From the NCBI RefSeq assembly GCF_030433435.1, contig NZ_JANRHH010000012.1:19474-83473 (forward strand): a DNA stretch of 64,000 nucleotides. The letters run 5' to 3'. Below the pieces are notes generated by a model. It did not search any database, was not told the DNA's origin, and worked only from the letters and a program-made list of their open reading frames with translations. Of the stretch, positions 35,169 through 44,404 are shown piece after piece. The stretch's first letter is position 1, and every line of letters starts with the position of its first letter. This DNA is from Polycladomyces subterraneus. Lineage in GTDB: Bacteria; Bacillota; Bacilli; Thermoactinomycetales; JIR-001. A program made the translations under genes and the position numbers.

Positions 35169-36292
35169 ATGGAAGTGAAGACAGTACAAAAGGAGGAATA
35201 TTTGTCTTTTATTGAAAAGCATCCGTTGGCGAACTTCATGCAATATCCTTCGTGGGCCGAGGTCAAGATGGATTGGCAACACGACTTGCTCGGATGGTTT
35301 GAAGCGGACGGGAATATGGTTGGATGCGCGTTGGTGTTGTATAGAAAAATGCCGGCAATCAATAAATTCCTCGCATACATACCGCGTGGTCCCTTGATTG
35401 ATTGGAAAGCAAAAAATTTAAAGAACTGGTTTTTCCGTTATTTGATTATCTCAAGGAGCGAAACGTCTTTACCGTCAAAATAGATCCACCGGTTGTCCGC
35501 GCCAAATGGCATGCGCGAACAATCCAATCCTATATCCGGGATATTCGCACTCATGGGCTAAAGGGCAAATCACTGACCGATGTGGGACCGGATTGGCAAG
35601 ATCCTGCAGCCGACTATGTGCAGCAGGTATTGATGGAGATGGGTTGGAAAAAGAAAAGTCCGGAAGAAGGCTTTTCCACAGTGCAACCGCAGTTCGAATA
35701 CCGTCTGAACTTGAAAGACAGGACATTGGATGACATATGGAAAGGATTTCGCCGATCCTGGCGGCAAAATATCCGCAAAGCTGAGAAGCAACAAGTGGTG
35801 GTCACGGTGGGTGAGGAACAGGATCTCGATGCTTACTACGACCTGTTGAAAGCCACGGCCGAACGCAAGCAGTTCGGTGTGCGCAACTATGCCTATTTCC
35901 AACAGATGTTCCGAGCATTGAAACGGGATGATGCGGACCGGATCCGGTTATATCTCGCCATTTGGAACGATCAGTTGTTGTCGGCGGCATTGATGCTGCA
36001 TACGGCCGGTCATGTCTGGGTGCTCTACGGCGCTTCCCACCACGAAAATCGGGACAAGATGCCCAACTACGCCCTGCATTGGCGGATGATCCAAGATGCC
36101 CACCGAATGGGGGCACATACGTACGACTTCCGCGGAATCAGTCCGTCACTGGATGCCGAATCCCCGTTGTTTGGATTGTTAAACTTCCAATTGGGTTTCC
36201 ACGGCGAAGCCTGCCAACTGATCGGTGAATGGGATTATCCGTTGCAACCGATGCTGTATTGGGCGTTTGACATGTACATGAGGAAACGGTGA
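35169..36292 (+). CDS. FemAB-family peptidoglycan aminoacyltransferase, interrupted by a -1 frameshift
   Basis: Two frames together encode one FemAB/FemX-type protein of about 375 residues. The first part (EVKTVQKEEYLSFIEKHP to IPRGPLIDWKAK) ends near 35418. The second part (KFKELVFPLFDYLKERN onward) is read in the -1 frame and contains the acetyltransferase-like second lobe (WRQNIRKAEK, LYGASHHENRDKMPNYALHWRMI, YDFRGIS). These enzymes add amino acids from tRNA to the peptidoglycan cross-bridge. The junction is A-AAA-AAT, a classic slippery site in the right phase; a lost A in the A6 run is the alternative. The ATG at 35169 matches family N-termini; 35118 is also possible. The gene is inserted between clpX and lonB. 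Confidence 0.75.
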
Positions 36293-36651
36293 GGTGCTGA
36301 TCGAGCATCGATCTGGAAAATAAAGGAACTATAAATTTTCTCTAAGTGAAGCGTAATTTGCCTGCGTCCATCTATGGTGCCTAGAAAGTCTTACAAATCT
36401 TGGGGACCCTATTCCCGATAGTGACTTTATCTACGTGGGGAAAAAGTCGGGGAAAGGGTTCCTCTTGCAAGGCGCTGGTGAAGTGAGCCGGGAAAGTGAA
36501 GTCGGAGCGAGTTGGACAATGTGAACAACCTCTCTCCGATGCAGGTATTCGGTTTAGGTGACTATCCCTACCGTTTTGCGGCCATACTATGAACGACCCA
36601 CGGGGCGGGAGGCGCCCTTGGACGGATGAGGTTGCAACGGGGGGGATCAGG
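36293..36651. other. Gene-free stretch before lonB with a diverged repeat
   Basis: No gene was found. 36341-36370 (TAAGTGAAGCGTAATTTGCC and following bases) resembles the core of the repeats at 30436-30465 and 57451-57479, and GAGCCGGGAAAG further on also occurs in the MITE-like element at about 57533. The inverted repeats are not visible here. The last bases carry the lonB ribosome site. Confidence 0.4.
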
Positions 36652-38376
36652 TTGAACTGGACTGTCTTATTGATGATTTTGCAAGTGTTTTTTTCGGTTG
36701 TAATTGGGGTTTATTTTTGGAATCTGCTTCGGAATCAGCAGACGAGTCGGTCTGCGGTGGATCGTGAATCCCGTAAAGAAGTGGAAAAACTGCACAAGAT
36801 GCGAATGGTCTCCTTAACCGAACCACTAGCAGAGAAGACAAGACCGGCGCGATTTGAAGATATTGTGGGACAATCGGAGGGACTGCGAGCGCTTCAAGCA
36901 GCACTTTGCGGTCCCAATCCCCAACACGTGATCATTTACGGGCCGCCTGGTGTAGGCAAGACCGCAGCCGCGCGCGTGGTCATGGAGGTGGCCAAGCGGA
37001 ATCCGCTGTCCCCGTTTACATCCGAATCTAAATTTGTGGAGATGGATGCCACGACTGCCCGATTCGACGAGCGCGGGATTGCCGATCCCATTATTGGTTC
37101 CGTACACGATCCTATTTATCAAGGAGCGGGTCCGATGGGGATGGCAGGTATCCCCCAACCCAAACCGGGTGCGGTAACCAAGGCACATGGCGGCATTTTG
37201 TTTATCGATGAAATCGGCGAATTGCATCCCGTACAAATGAACAAATTGCTCAAGGTGCTGGAAGACCGCAAAGTGTTTTTGGAAAGCGCCTATTATAATT
37301 CTGAAGATCCCCAAACGCCCGGTTACATCCACGACATCTTCCAAAACGGGTTGCCTGCGGACTTTCGATTGGTCGGGGCTACTACGCGCACGCCGGAAGA
37401 ATTGCCGCCGGCGCTCCGCTCCCGTTGCATGGAAATCTTTTTTCGACCGTTGTTGCCGGGCGAAGTGGGTACCATCGCTCGACAGGCGTTGGAACGCATT
37501 TCATTCGATTATGAACCGGAAGCAATCCGGGTGATCCAAAAATATGCCACCAATGGACGGGAAGCGGTCAATATGGTCCAGACTGCGGTTGGATTGGCGA
37601 TGACAGATCAACGGACAAAAGTATGGACTTCTGATGTGGAATGGGTGGCGCATAACAGTCAGCTCTCACCCCGTCCCGAGTTGAAAGTGCCGCCGTCACC
37701 GCAGATTGGACTGGCCAACGGGTTGGCTGTGTATGGCCCCAATATGGGCACATTGTTGGAAGTGGAAGTGACGGCCATTCCTGCTGAGGAAAAAGGCAAA
37801 GGAAGCTTGCGCATCACCGGTGTGGTGGACGAGGAAGAGATGGGCAGCACCGCAAGGCGATTGCGGCGCAAAAGCATGGCGCACGGTTCAGTGGAAAACG
37901 TGTTGACCGTGTTGCGCAAGACGGATGTCAACCCTTATGACTATCATCTGCACATCAACTTTCCCGGCGGGATTCCGTTGGATGGGCCTTCGGCGGGAGT
38001 TACGATGGCCACGGCGATTTATTCGGCGATCAAAAAGATTCCGGTCGACAATCGCTTGGCGATGACTGGTGAACTCAGCATTCACGGCCGCGTGAAACCT
38101 GTTGGCGGTGTCGTGGCCAAGGTGGAGGCGGCGAGGCAGGCGGGGGCGTCAAGGGTGTTAATTCCGGCCGACAACATGCAGGCCCTGTTTCAGGAAATGA
38201 AGGGCGTCGAGGTCATCCCGGTGGAACGCCTTGATGAAGTGTTGATCCATGCATTGAAAATGTCCGAACCGAAAGAGGACCCGTCGGTTTCGGGTACGCG
38301 TCTGTTTTCCCCATCCCCGGCTCCGCTGATGTCCTCCCCTTTGAAACCGGAGGGTGAAAGTCGGGGGAATGTGTGA
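36652..38376 (+). CDS. lonB: LonB-type ATP-dependent protease
   Basis: A 574-residue membrane-tethered Lon-like protease. One N-terminal helix (VLLMILQVFFSVVIGVYFW) precedes an AAA+ domain with GPPGVGKT and ILFIDEIGE and a Lon protease domain with the catalytic Ser in DGPSAGV and Lys in GGVVAKVEAA. The TTG at 36652 gives MNWTVLLMIL, matching B. subtilis LonB (MSWTGIAL), with GGGGGGA before it; the ATG at 36589 was rejected. In Bacillus LonB is expressed in the forespore under SigF. Confidence 0.95.
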   Translation: MNWTVLLMILQVFFSVVIGVYFWNLLRNQQTSRSAVDRESRKEVEKLHKMRMVSLTEPLAEKTRPARFEDIVGQSEGLRALQAALCGPNPQHVIIYGPPGVGKTAAARVVMEVAKRNPLSPFTSESKFVEMDATTARFDERGIADPIIGSVHDPIYQGAGPMGMAGIPQPKPGAVTKAHGGILFIDEIGELHPVQMNKLLKVLEDRKVFLESAYYNSEDPQTPGYIHDIFQNGLPADFRLVGATTRTPEELPPALRSRCMEIFFRPLLPGEVGTIARQALERISFDYEPEAIRVIQKYATNGREAVNMVQTAVGLAMTDQRTKVWTSDVEWVAHNSQLSPRPELKVPPSPQIGLANGLAVYGPNMGTLLEVEVTAIPAEEKGKGSLRITGVVDEEEMGSTARRLRRKSMAHGSVENVLTVLRKTDVNPYDYHLHINFPGGIPLDGPSAGVTMATAIYSAIKKIPVDNRLAMTGELSIHGRVKPVGGVVAKVEAARQAGASRVLIPADNMQALFQEMKGVEVIPVERLDEVLIHALKMSEPKEDPSVSGTRLFSPSPAPLMSSPLKPEGESRGNV

Positions 38377-38390
38377 TAAGATGCCTGTAA

Positions 38391-38433
38391 GAAGGGGGCG
38401 AACATTCGATTCACACGAATTCGCCCCTTTTCC
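38391..38433 (+). terminator. Hairpin after lonB
   Basis: An 11-bp stem AAGGGGGCGAA / TTCGCCCCTTT with a 17-base loop, ending TTTTCCC. The T-tract is short. Confidence 0.65.
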
Positions 38434-38559
38434 CATCCAGCGCTTCTCATCCCTTTCCTGTCATGGACAAAAGTAAGTGAATAAGATAAAATCGAACAAA
38501 GCTCGACCTACCGATACTCCCACAAGCGTCATCACAGCAGTGGAGGTGCTCAAACGGCC

Positions 38560-40896
38560 GTGAAAGAGGAGCAGCGCATATTGCCGTTGTTGCCATTGCG
38601 CGGATTGATCGTCTATCCGAGCATGGTGCTTCATTTGGATGTTGGCCGGGAACGCTCAGTCAAGGCGTTGGAACAGGCAATGGTCGACGAGAACCTGATT
38701 GTGTTGTCAACCCAACGTGAAGTTCATATAGAGGAACCGTCGCCGGACGACATTTATCGGATGGGGACAATTGCCCGCGTCCGTCAGATGCTGAAGTTGC
38801 CCAACGGCACGATTCGCGTGTTGGTGGAGGGTTTGCATCGGGCGACCATCGACGAATTTCTCGATGAACAAACATTTTACCGGGTTCGTGTCACCCAACT
38901 GGCGCCCCAGGTGAAAGACGATCTGCAATTGGAAGCGCTGATGCGCTCCGTATTGGACTATTTTGAGCAATACTTACGTTTATCCAAAAAGGTGTCGCCG
39001 GAGACGTATTCGGCGGTGGCGGACATTGACGATCCCGGTCGGCTCGCCGACATCATCGCATCCCATCTGCCGCTGAAGATCGCCGACAAGCAAAAAATCT
39101 TGGAGACGATTGACGTCCATAAGCGATTGGAAACGCTTCTTGAAATGCTTAATGATGAGCGGGAAGTGTTGGAGCTGGAGCGCAAGATCAGCCAGCGCGT
39201 CAAGAAGCAGATGGAGAAAACGCAAAAAGAGTATTACCTGCGTGAACAGATGAAGGCGATCCAACGGGAGCTTGGAGAAAAAGAAGGCCGTGTCGGCGAA
39301 GTGGAGGAGCTGCGGGAACAACTGTCCAAGCTGGATGCGCCCGATTATGTGGTGGAAAAAGTGGAAAAAGAGATTGAACGGCTGGAAAAAATCCCGACCA
39401 CCTCAGCGGAAGGGGGCGTCATCCGCACGTATGTGGAATGGTTGCTCCAACTTCCTTGGCGCAAGGAAACGAAGGATGATCTCGACCTGAAAAAAGCGGA
39501 AAAAATTTTGGATGAGGATCATTACGGTTTGGAAAAAGCCAAAGAGCGGGTACTGGAGTACCTGGCTGTCCAGAAAATGGTGAAAAAGCTCAAAGGTCCC
39601 ATCCTGTGTCTGGTGGGCCCGCCAGGGGTGGGGAAAACCTCATTGGCTCGCTCGGTTGCCCGCGCCCTCAACCGGAAGTTTGTGCGCGTCTCCTTGGGCG
39701 GTGTGCGGGATGAGGCGGAGATCCGCGGTCACCGGCGCACGTATGTCGGCGCGTTGCCCGGGCGGATCATTCAGGGGATGAAAACAGCAGGCACGATCAA
39801 TCCGGTCTTTTTGCTGGATGAGATCGATAAAATGTCGGCCGATTTTCGCGGTGACCCGGCTGCAGCGTTGTTGGAAGTGTTGGACCCGGAACAAAACGCC
39901 ACGTTCAGCGATCATTACATCGAAATTCCCTATGATTTGTCCAAAGTAATGTTCATCACCACCGCCAACAATCTGTATGGTATTCCGCGTCCGCTGTTGG
40001 ACCGGATGGAGGTTTTGAACATCTCTGGCTACACCGAGCTAGAAAAGGAACAGATCGCCAAAGGTTACCTGATCCCCAAACAGATGAAAGAGCACGGTTT
40101 GGCCAAGGATCAGTTGCAAATTCACAAAGACGCGATATTAAAAGTGATCCGTCACTACACCCGGGAGGCGGGCGTGCGCAATCTAGAGCGCACGATCGGC
40201 ACCTTGTGCCGCAAAGCGGCGAAACTGCTGGTTACCGGTGAGAAGAAAAAAGTGGTGATCACCCCGAAAAACTTGGAGCAGTTCTTGGGGCCGGTCAAGT
40301 TTCGATATGGAAGAGCCGAAGAAACGGATCAAGTCGGAGCCGCCACGGGACTGGCGTGGACCGAAACGGGCGGCGACACGTTGACCATCGAGGTGACCGT
40401 ACTGCCCGGCAAGGGGAAACTGACGTTGACCGGCAAATTGGGAGAAGTGATGAAGGAATCGGCTCAGGCTGCGTTCAGCTATATCCGTTCCCGAGCTGAG
40501 GAGTTCCACATCGATCCGGAATTTCATGAGAAAAACGATATTCACATCCACGTGCCGGAAGGGGCGATCCCCAAGGACGGACCATCCGCCGGGATCACCA
40601 TGGCCACGGCACTTGTATCGGCGCTGACTGGTATCCCGATTTCCCGCCACGTGGCAATGACGGGCGAGATTACATTGCGCGGTCGTGTGTTGCCGATCGG
40701 GGGCCTTAAGGAAAAAGCGCTCAGCGCGCACCGCGCCGGCATCCGTCATGTCCTGATACCCAAAGATAACGAGAAGGATTTGGAAGATGTGCCCGAGAGT
40801 GTCCGCCGTGATTTGACGTTTACGTTGGTGGAGCATATGGACGAAGTGTTGGCTCGGGCGTTGGTGAGGGATCCGCGTGAACGTAAAACAAGTTGA
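38560..40896 (+). CDS. lonA: ATP-dependent protease La
   Basis: A 778-residue soluble Lon protease. The order is an N-terminal substrate-binding LON domain (about 1-200), coiled coil ([16 protein letters not shown]), AAA+ domain ([22 protein letters not shown]) and protease domain with Ser in [12 protein letters not shown] and Lys in [14 protein letters not shown]. It degrades damaged and regulatory proteins. It starts with GTG; GGAGGTG lies about 11 bases ahead. It overlaps engB by 20 bases. Confidence 0.97.
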   Translation: MKEEQRILPLLPLRGLIVYPSMVLHLDVGRERSVKALEQAMVDENLIVLSTQREVHIEEPSPDDIYRMGTIARVRQMLKLPNGTIRVLVEGLHRATIDEFLDEQTFYRVRVTQLAPQVKDDLQLEALMRSVLDYFEQYLRLSKKVSPETYSAVADIDDPGRLADIIASHLPLKIADKQKILETIDVHKRLETLLEMLNDEREVLELERKISQRVKKQMEKTQKEYYLREQMKAIQRELGEKEGRVGEVEELREQLSKLDAPDYVVEKVEKEIERLEKIPTTSAEGGVIRTYVEWLLQLPWRKETKDDLDLKKAEKILDEDHYGLEKAKERVLEYLAVQKMVKKLKGPILCLVGPPGVGKTSLARSVARALNRKFVRVSLGGVRDEAEIRGHRRTYVGALPGRIIQGMKTAGTINPVFLLDEIDKMSADFRGDPAAALLEVLDPEQNATFSDHYIEIPYDLSKVMFITTANNLYGIPRPLLDRMEVLNISGYTELEKEQIAKGYLIPKQMKEHGLAKDQLQIHKDAILKVIRHYTREAGVRNLERTIGTLCRKAAKLLVTGEKKKVVITPKNLEQFLGPVKFRYGRAEETDQVGAATGLAWTETGGDTLTIEVTVLPGKGKLTLTGKLGEVMKESAQAAFSYIRSRAEEFHIDPEFHEKNDIHIHVPEGAIPKDGPSAGITMATALVSALTGIPISRHVAMTGEITLRGRVLPIGGLKEKALSAHRAGIRHVLIPKDNEKDLEDVPESVRRDLTFTLVEHMDEVLARALVRDPRERKTS

Positions 40897-41467
40897 ATTT
40901 GTCATCAGTGCGGTAAGACCGTCTCAATACCCTGAGGACGCCCTGCCGGAGATCGCTCTGGCCGGGCGTTCCAATGTGGGGAAGTCGTCGCTGATCAACC
41001 GAATGGTCCATCGTAAAAATCTCGCCCGGACCAGTTCCAAACCGGGGAAAACACAGACGATCAACTTTTATAGAGTGAATGGCCAGCTGTATTTTGCCGA
41101 TATGCCAGGATACGGATTCGCCCGCGTTTCCAAGGAAACCAAAGCTGCCTGGGCCCGCATGATCGAAGGGTATCTGCTGAATCGACAGGAGCTGAAGGGG
41201 GTCATTCAAGTGGTGGATATACGCCATCCGCCCACCCGGGATGACCGCATGATGTATGATTGGTTGAAGCATTACGGCATCCCGGTGATTGTCGTCGCCA
41301 CCAAAGCGGACAAGATCCCCCGGGGCAAATGGCCGAAGCATGTGAAACAAGTACGGGAAGGCATTCAGATCCGTGAGGACGACCCGTTCATCCTGTTTTC
41401 CGCCGAAACAGGTCAGGGCAAGGACGAGTTGTGGAACGCGATTGCGGCGCTTGTATCGGAAAGTTGA
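40877..41467 (+). CDS. engB: Ribosome biogenesis GTPase EngB (YsxC)
   Basis: A 196-residue GTPase needed for 50S assembly. G1 is [12 protein letters not shown]3 DMPGYGFA, G4 TKADKI and G5 SAETG. It starts with GTG inside the end of lonA, as in B. subtilis lonA-ysxC, so it is translationally coupled. It closes the protease block. Confidence 0.96.
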   Translation: MNVKQVEFVISAVRPSQYPEDALPEIALAGRSNVGKSSLINRMVHRKNLARTSSKPGKTQTINFYRVNGQLYFADMPGYGFARVSKETKAAWARMIEGYLLNRQELKGVIQVVDIRHPPTRDDRMMYDWLKHYGIPVIVVATKADKIPRGKWPKHVKQVREGIQIREDDPFILFSAETGQGKDELWNAIAALVSES

Positions 41468-41580
41468 TCAGGTGCCGCCCCTTTTCCGCATGAACCATTT
41501 ATTTTATGATGGAATAGGCTATAAACGAGAAACCTGTCGTGTGATGCGGCAAGCGTGCGCAGAGAAAGGTTGGGAGAGGA

Positions 41581-42690
41581 TTGGGTAAGAAACTTCGCGT
41601 AGCAGTGTTGTTCGGAGGGAAATCCGGAGAACACGAGGTCTCGATTCAATCAGCTGCCTCCGTTTTGAAAGCGATCGATCGAAATCGTTTCGACGTCATC
41701 CCGATTGCCATCGACAAGTCAGGGGAATGGCGCATCGGGCAGAAAGCGCTACCTTACCTGGAGGGAACAGGGGAACCGGCATTGTTGGAGGGACTGAAAT
41801 CCGGTCTACCGGTCGTTTCCGTCCAGGGAGAGGGAATGGTACCGGCGTTGGATTGGGATGCGGTGGATGTGGTGTTTCCCGTGCTGCACGGCACGTATGG
41901 TGAGGACGGCACCATTCAGGGCTTTTTTGAATTGGCCAACATTCCGTATGTGGGAGCGGGTGTTCTCGCTTCGGCCGTGGGCATGGACAAGGTGATGATG
42001 AAAAAAATCTTCGCCCAGGAAGGATTGCCGCAGGGAAGGTTTTCTCATGTTCTCCGTTCCCGGTTGGAACGGGAGATGGATCAAGTGATTGAGGAAATTG
42101 AAACGGCTTTTGATTATCCCGTTTTTCTCAAACCGGCCAATCTGGGATCCAGTGTGGGTATCTCCAAGGCCACAAACCGGGAAGAGCTGATAAAGGGATT
42201 GCGTTTGGCCGCGCAGTACGACCGTAAAGTCGTGGTGGAAGAGTTCATTCCGGCCCGGGAAGTGGAAGTGGCGGTGTTGGGCAATGACGATCCGCAAGCG
42301 TCCGTGCCGGGGGAAATCGTCTCTTCCAACGACTTTTACGATTACCGCGCCAAATACATCGACGGCAAATCGGAGATGCGCATCCCGGCTGAATTGCCCG
42401 CGGAAACGGTCAAAGAGATCCGGCAATTGGCTGTGAAAGCATACCGGGCGATCGATTGCAGCGGTTTGGCCCGCGTCGACTTCTTTGTCCGCAAGGACAA
42501 TGGTCAGGTTTTGATCAACGAGATCAACACATTGCCCGGGTTTACGCAATATAGCATGTACCCCAAGCTGTGGGAACACAGTGGTTTGTCCTATACGGAC
42601 CTGATCACCAAGCTGATCGAACTGGCGATAGAACGTCATCAGGAGAAGGAAAAGACAGTCACCACCCTGGAGTTGGATGAACCAAAATAA
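41581..42690 (+). CDS. ddl: D-alanine-D-alanine ligase
   Basis: A 369-residue ATP-grasp ligase for the terminal D-Ala-D-Ala of peptidoglycan. The N-domain has VLFGGKSGEHEVSIQSA and FPVLHGTYGEDGT. The central and C-domains have KPANLGSSVGISKA, EIVSSNDFYDYRAKY and VLINEINTLPGFT. The long insert (about residues 60-80) is common in Ddl of the vanA-related class. It starts with TTG at 41581, with AAAGG and GGGAGAGG upstream. It is not part of the B. subtilis order. Confidence 0.95.
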   Translation: MGKKLRVAVLFGGKSGEHEVSIQSAASVLKAIDRNRFDVIPIAIDKSGEWRIGQKALPYLEGTGEPALLEGLKSGLPVVSVQGEGMVPALDWDAVDVVFPVLHGTYGEDGTIQGFFELANIPYVGAGVLASAVGMDKVMMKKIFAQEGLPQGRFSHVLRSRLEREMDQVIEEIETAFDYPVFLKPANLGSSVGISKATNREELIKGLRLAAQYDRKVVVEEFIPAREVEVAVLGNDDPQASVPGEIVSSNDFYDYRAKYIDGKSEMRIPAELPAETVKEIRQLAVKAYRAIDCSGLARVDFFVRKDNGQVLINEINTLPGFTQYSMYPKLWEHSGLSYTDLITKLIELAIERHQEKEKTVTTLELDEPK

Positions 42691-42697
42691 AACGACA

Positions 42698-42728
42698 GAA
42701 GGCGGTTCCATACGAACCGCCTTTTTCA
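42698..42728. terminator. Bidirectional terminator between ddl and the membrane protein gene
   Basis: AAGGCGGTTC / GAACCGCCTT stem with 5-base loop, T-run on the plus strand and TTCTGTC on the minus strand. Confidence 0.85.
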
Positions 42729-43199
42729 TTTTCGCATCACAATCAGAACGAAACCGAGCAAGACGATCAAAGCCGGCCAATAGGTGTGCAAGGTGTCGGA
42801 GATACCTGCCAGTCCTTCTACTTCTTTAATCTTTGGCCATGCGAACAAACCGACGGCGATCAGAAGCGCGCCGATGATACCGTTTTGTCGTTCCTTGAAG
42901 ACCAATGCCCGTACCAAAAAGGCAGCGCCGACGATCCAGAGGATCATGCTCCAATGCTTCGGCCATGTGGGTATGTACAAAGGCGCCCATAACTGTAGTC
43001 CCACACCCGTCAGCATCGCCGCCCATAACGTCAGGTTGCGATTGCGACGGGTGATCGCCGCCAGCAGGAGAATCAGCCCTGCGAACAACAGTCCGAACTC
43101 CCAGTGCCACAATCGATCGGTATAAGGCCAGTCGGTTTTGACCATCAACAACCCAACGCCAATGATGATCAATCCCAGGCCCATCCATTTGGACCGCAT
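42726..43199 (-). CDS. Multi-pass membrane protein, LiaF/LiaI transmembrane-like
   Basis: A 157-residue protein made of about six hydrophobic helices in three pairs with WPY or WPK-type loops, resembling the small LiaI/LiaF-type transmembrane repeat proteins. There is no soluble domain. Its function is unknown; envelope stress proteins have this design. The stop overlaps the convergent ddl terminator. GAGGTGA lies about 12 bases before the ATG. Confidence 0.6.
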   Translation of the reverse strand: MRSKWMGLGLIIIGVGLLMVKTDWPYTDRLWHWEFGLLFAGLILLLAAITRRNRNLTLWAAMLTGVGLQLWAPLYIPTWPKHWSMILWIVGAAFLVRALVFKERQNGIIGALLIAVGLFAWPKIKEVEGLAGISDTLHTYWPALIVLLGFVLIVMRK

Positions 43200-43311
43200 A
43201 TCTCGGAACGCTCACCTCGCTGAAATTCCTGTATAATCGAACATACGGACAGCAATAGAAGGCGAAACAATCAAACTGTCGAAAGGGGTATCAATACCTG
43301 ATGTTGAACCA

Positions 43312-44235
43312 TCAGGAAACCTTGCTTTTTTGAGATGACCAACGGATTTTCTTCCACCAAGCCACGTCGATTTCGGCCAGGATCATACCCAGGAAGATCA
43401 ACAGACAACCCACTTGTGCCGTAGCGTTCAAAGTGACGCCTTTGAACCAGTAGTCGCCCAGTGCAGCAAAAACCGGTTCCATCGCAAAGATAAGGGCCAC
43501 CCGGTTGGGCGTGGTGTATTTTTGAAAATGGGTTTGTGCCCAAAAAGCCAATGCCGTACAGAATAAAGCGGTTACGATCAACGCGGTTGCCACGTCATGG
43601 TTCAGATATACGTCCGCGCGGAAAATCGCTGCGGGATTTTCCCAAATTGCGGAGGAGAGCAGACTGAAGAGCGCCACTGTTCCAATCTGCGCCGTGACGA
43701 TCATGGAAGCATCCCCGTCCGGGGCGTATTTTCCCGTATATACTATCTGGAGAGCAAACGCAATCGCGCACAAAAAAGCGAGTACATCTCCAATGTTAAT
43801 CGCAGAAAAATCCACAAAAGCGAGCAGGTACAAACCGAGAACGGAACATAAGACACCTGCGACAGCCGTGGGTTTGGGTTTGATCCGCAAGATGAAAAAG
43901 GATATCACGGGAACCAGCGTGACGGACAAGCCGGTCAGGAATCCGGACTTACCCGATGTGGTGTACAAGAGGCTCCAGGTTTGCAATGCGAACCCGAGAT
44001 ACAACCAGACACCCAGGAGCAGACCGAGATATCCAGCACGAAGGGCGCTTTCATTCGATCGATTGCGGGAAGTGACAGCAAAGGGAAGCATCAGCAAAAA
44101 AGCCAACCCGAAACGGACGGCCAAAAAAGAAAACGGAGGCAACACAGCGATGGCGTTTTGCACCAAGACGAATGTGATACCCCATATAAACGCGATTCCC
44201 AACAAGGTACCTTCTGCAATCCAGTGTTTGGACAT
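43312..44235 (-). CDS. EamA/DMT-family transporter
   Basis: A 307-residue membrane protein with ten predicted helices in two EamA repeats (first around residues 8-140, second around 150-290; signature FTALAFWAQTHFQKYTTPNRVALIFAMEPVFA). This family exports amino acids and other metabolites. The substrate cannot be inferred. The ATG at 44235 follows GAAGGAGGGG; the longer frame was rejected. It is a single gene, divergent from the sensor kinase. Confidence 0.88.
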   Translation of the reverse strand: MSKHWIAEGTLLGIAFIWGITFVLVQNAIAVLPPFSFLAVRFGLAFLLMLPFAVTSRNRSNESALRAGYLGLLLGVWLYLGFALQTWSLLYTTSGKSGFLTGLSVTLVPVISFFILRIKPKPTAVAGVLCSVLGLYLLAFVDFSAINIGDVLAFLCAIAFALQIVYTGKYAPDGDASMIVTAQIGTVALFSLLSSAIWENPAAIFRADVYLNHDVATALIVTALFCTALAFWAQTHFQKYTTPNRVALIFAMEPVFAALGDYWFKGVTLNATAQVGCLLIFLGMILAEIDVAWWKKIRWSSQKSKVS

Positions 44236-44404
44236 CCACGCCCCTCCTTCAAACAAAGTTTGATCCCATCTTATCACATTTGCGGGAAAAAGGGTGAGAT
44301 TTGCGAAAATAGCCGCTTTCGTCGAAAATAATGGATGAAGGGTTAAGGGGAAAAATGCGCCGACGCCGCGAAGCCCACGTGAAGTGAGGGAAAGGCGGGA
44401 AGTG

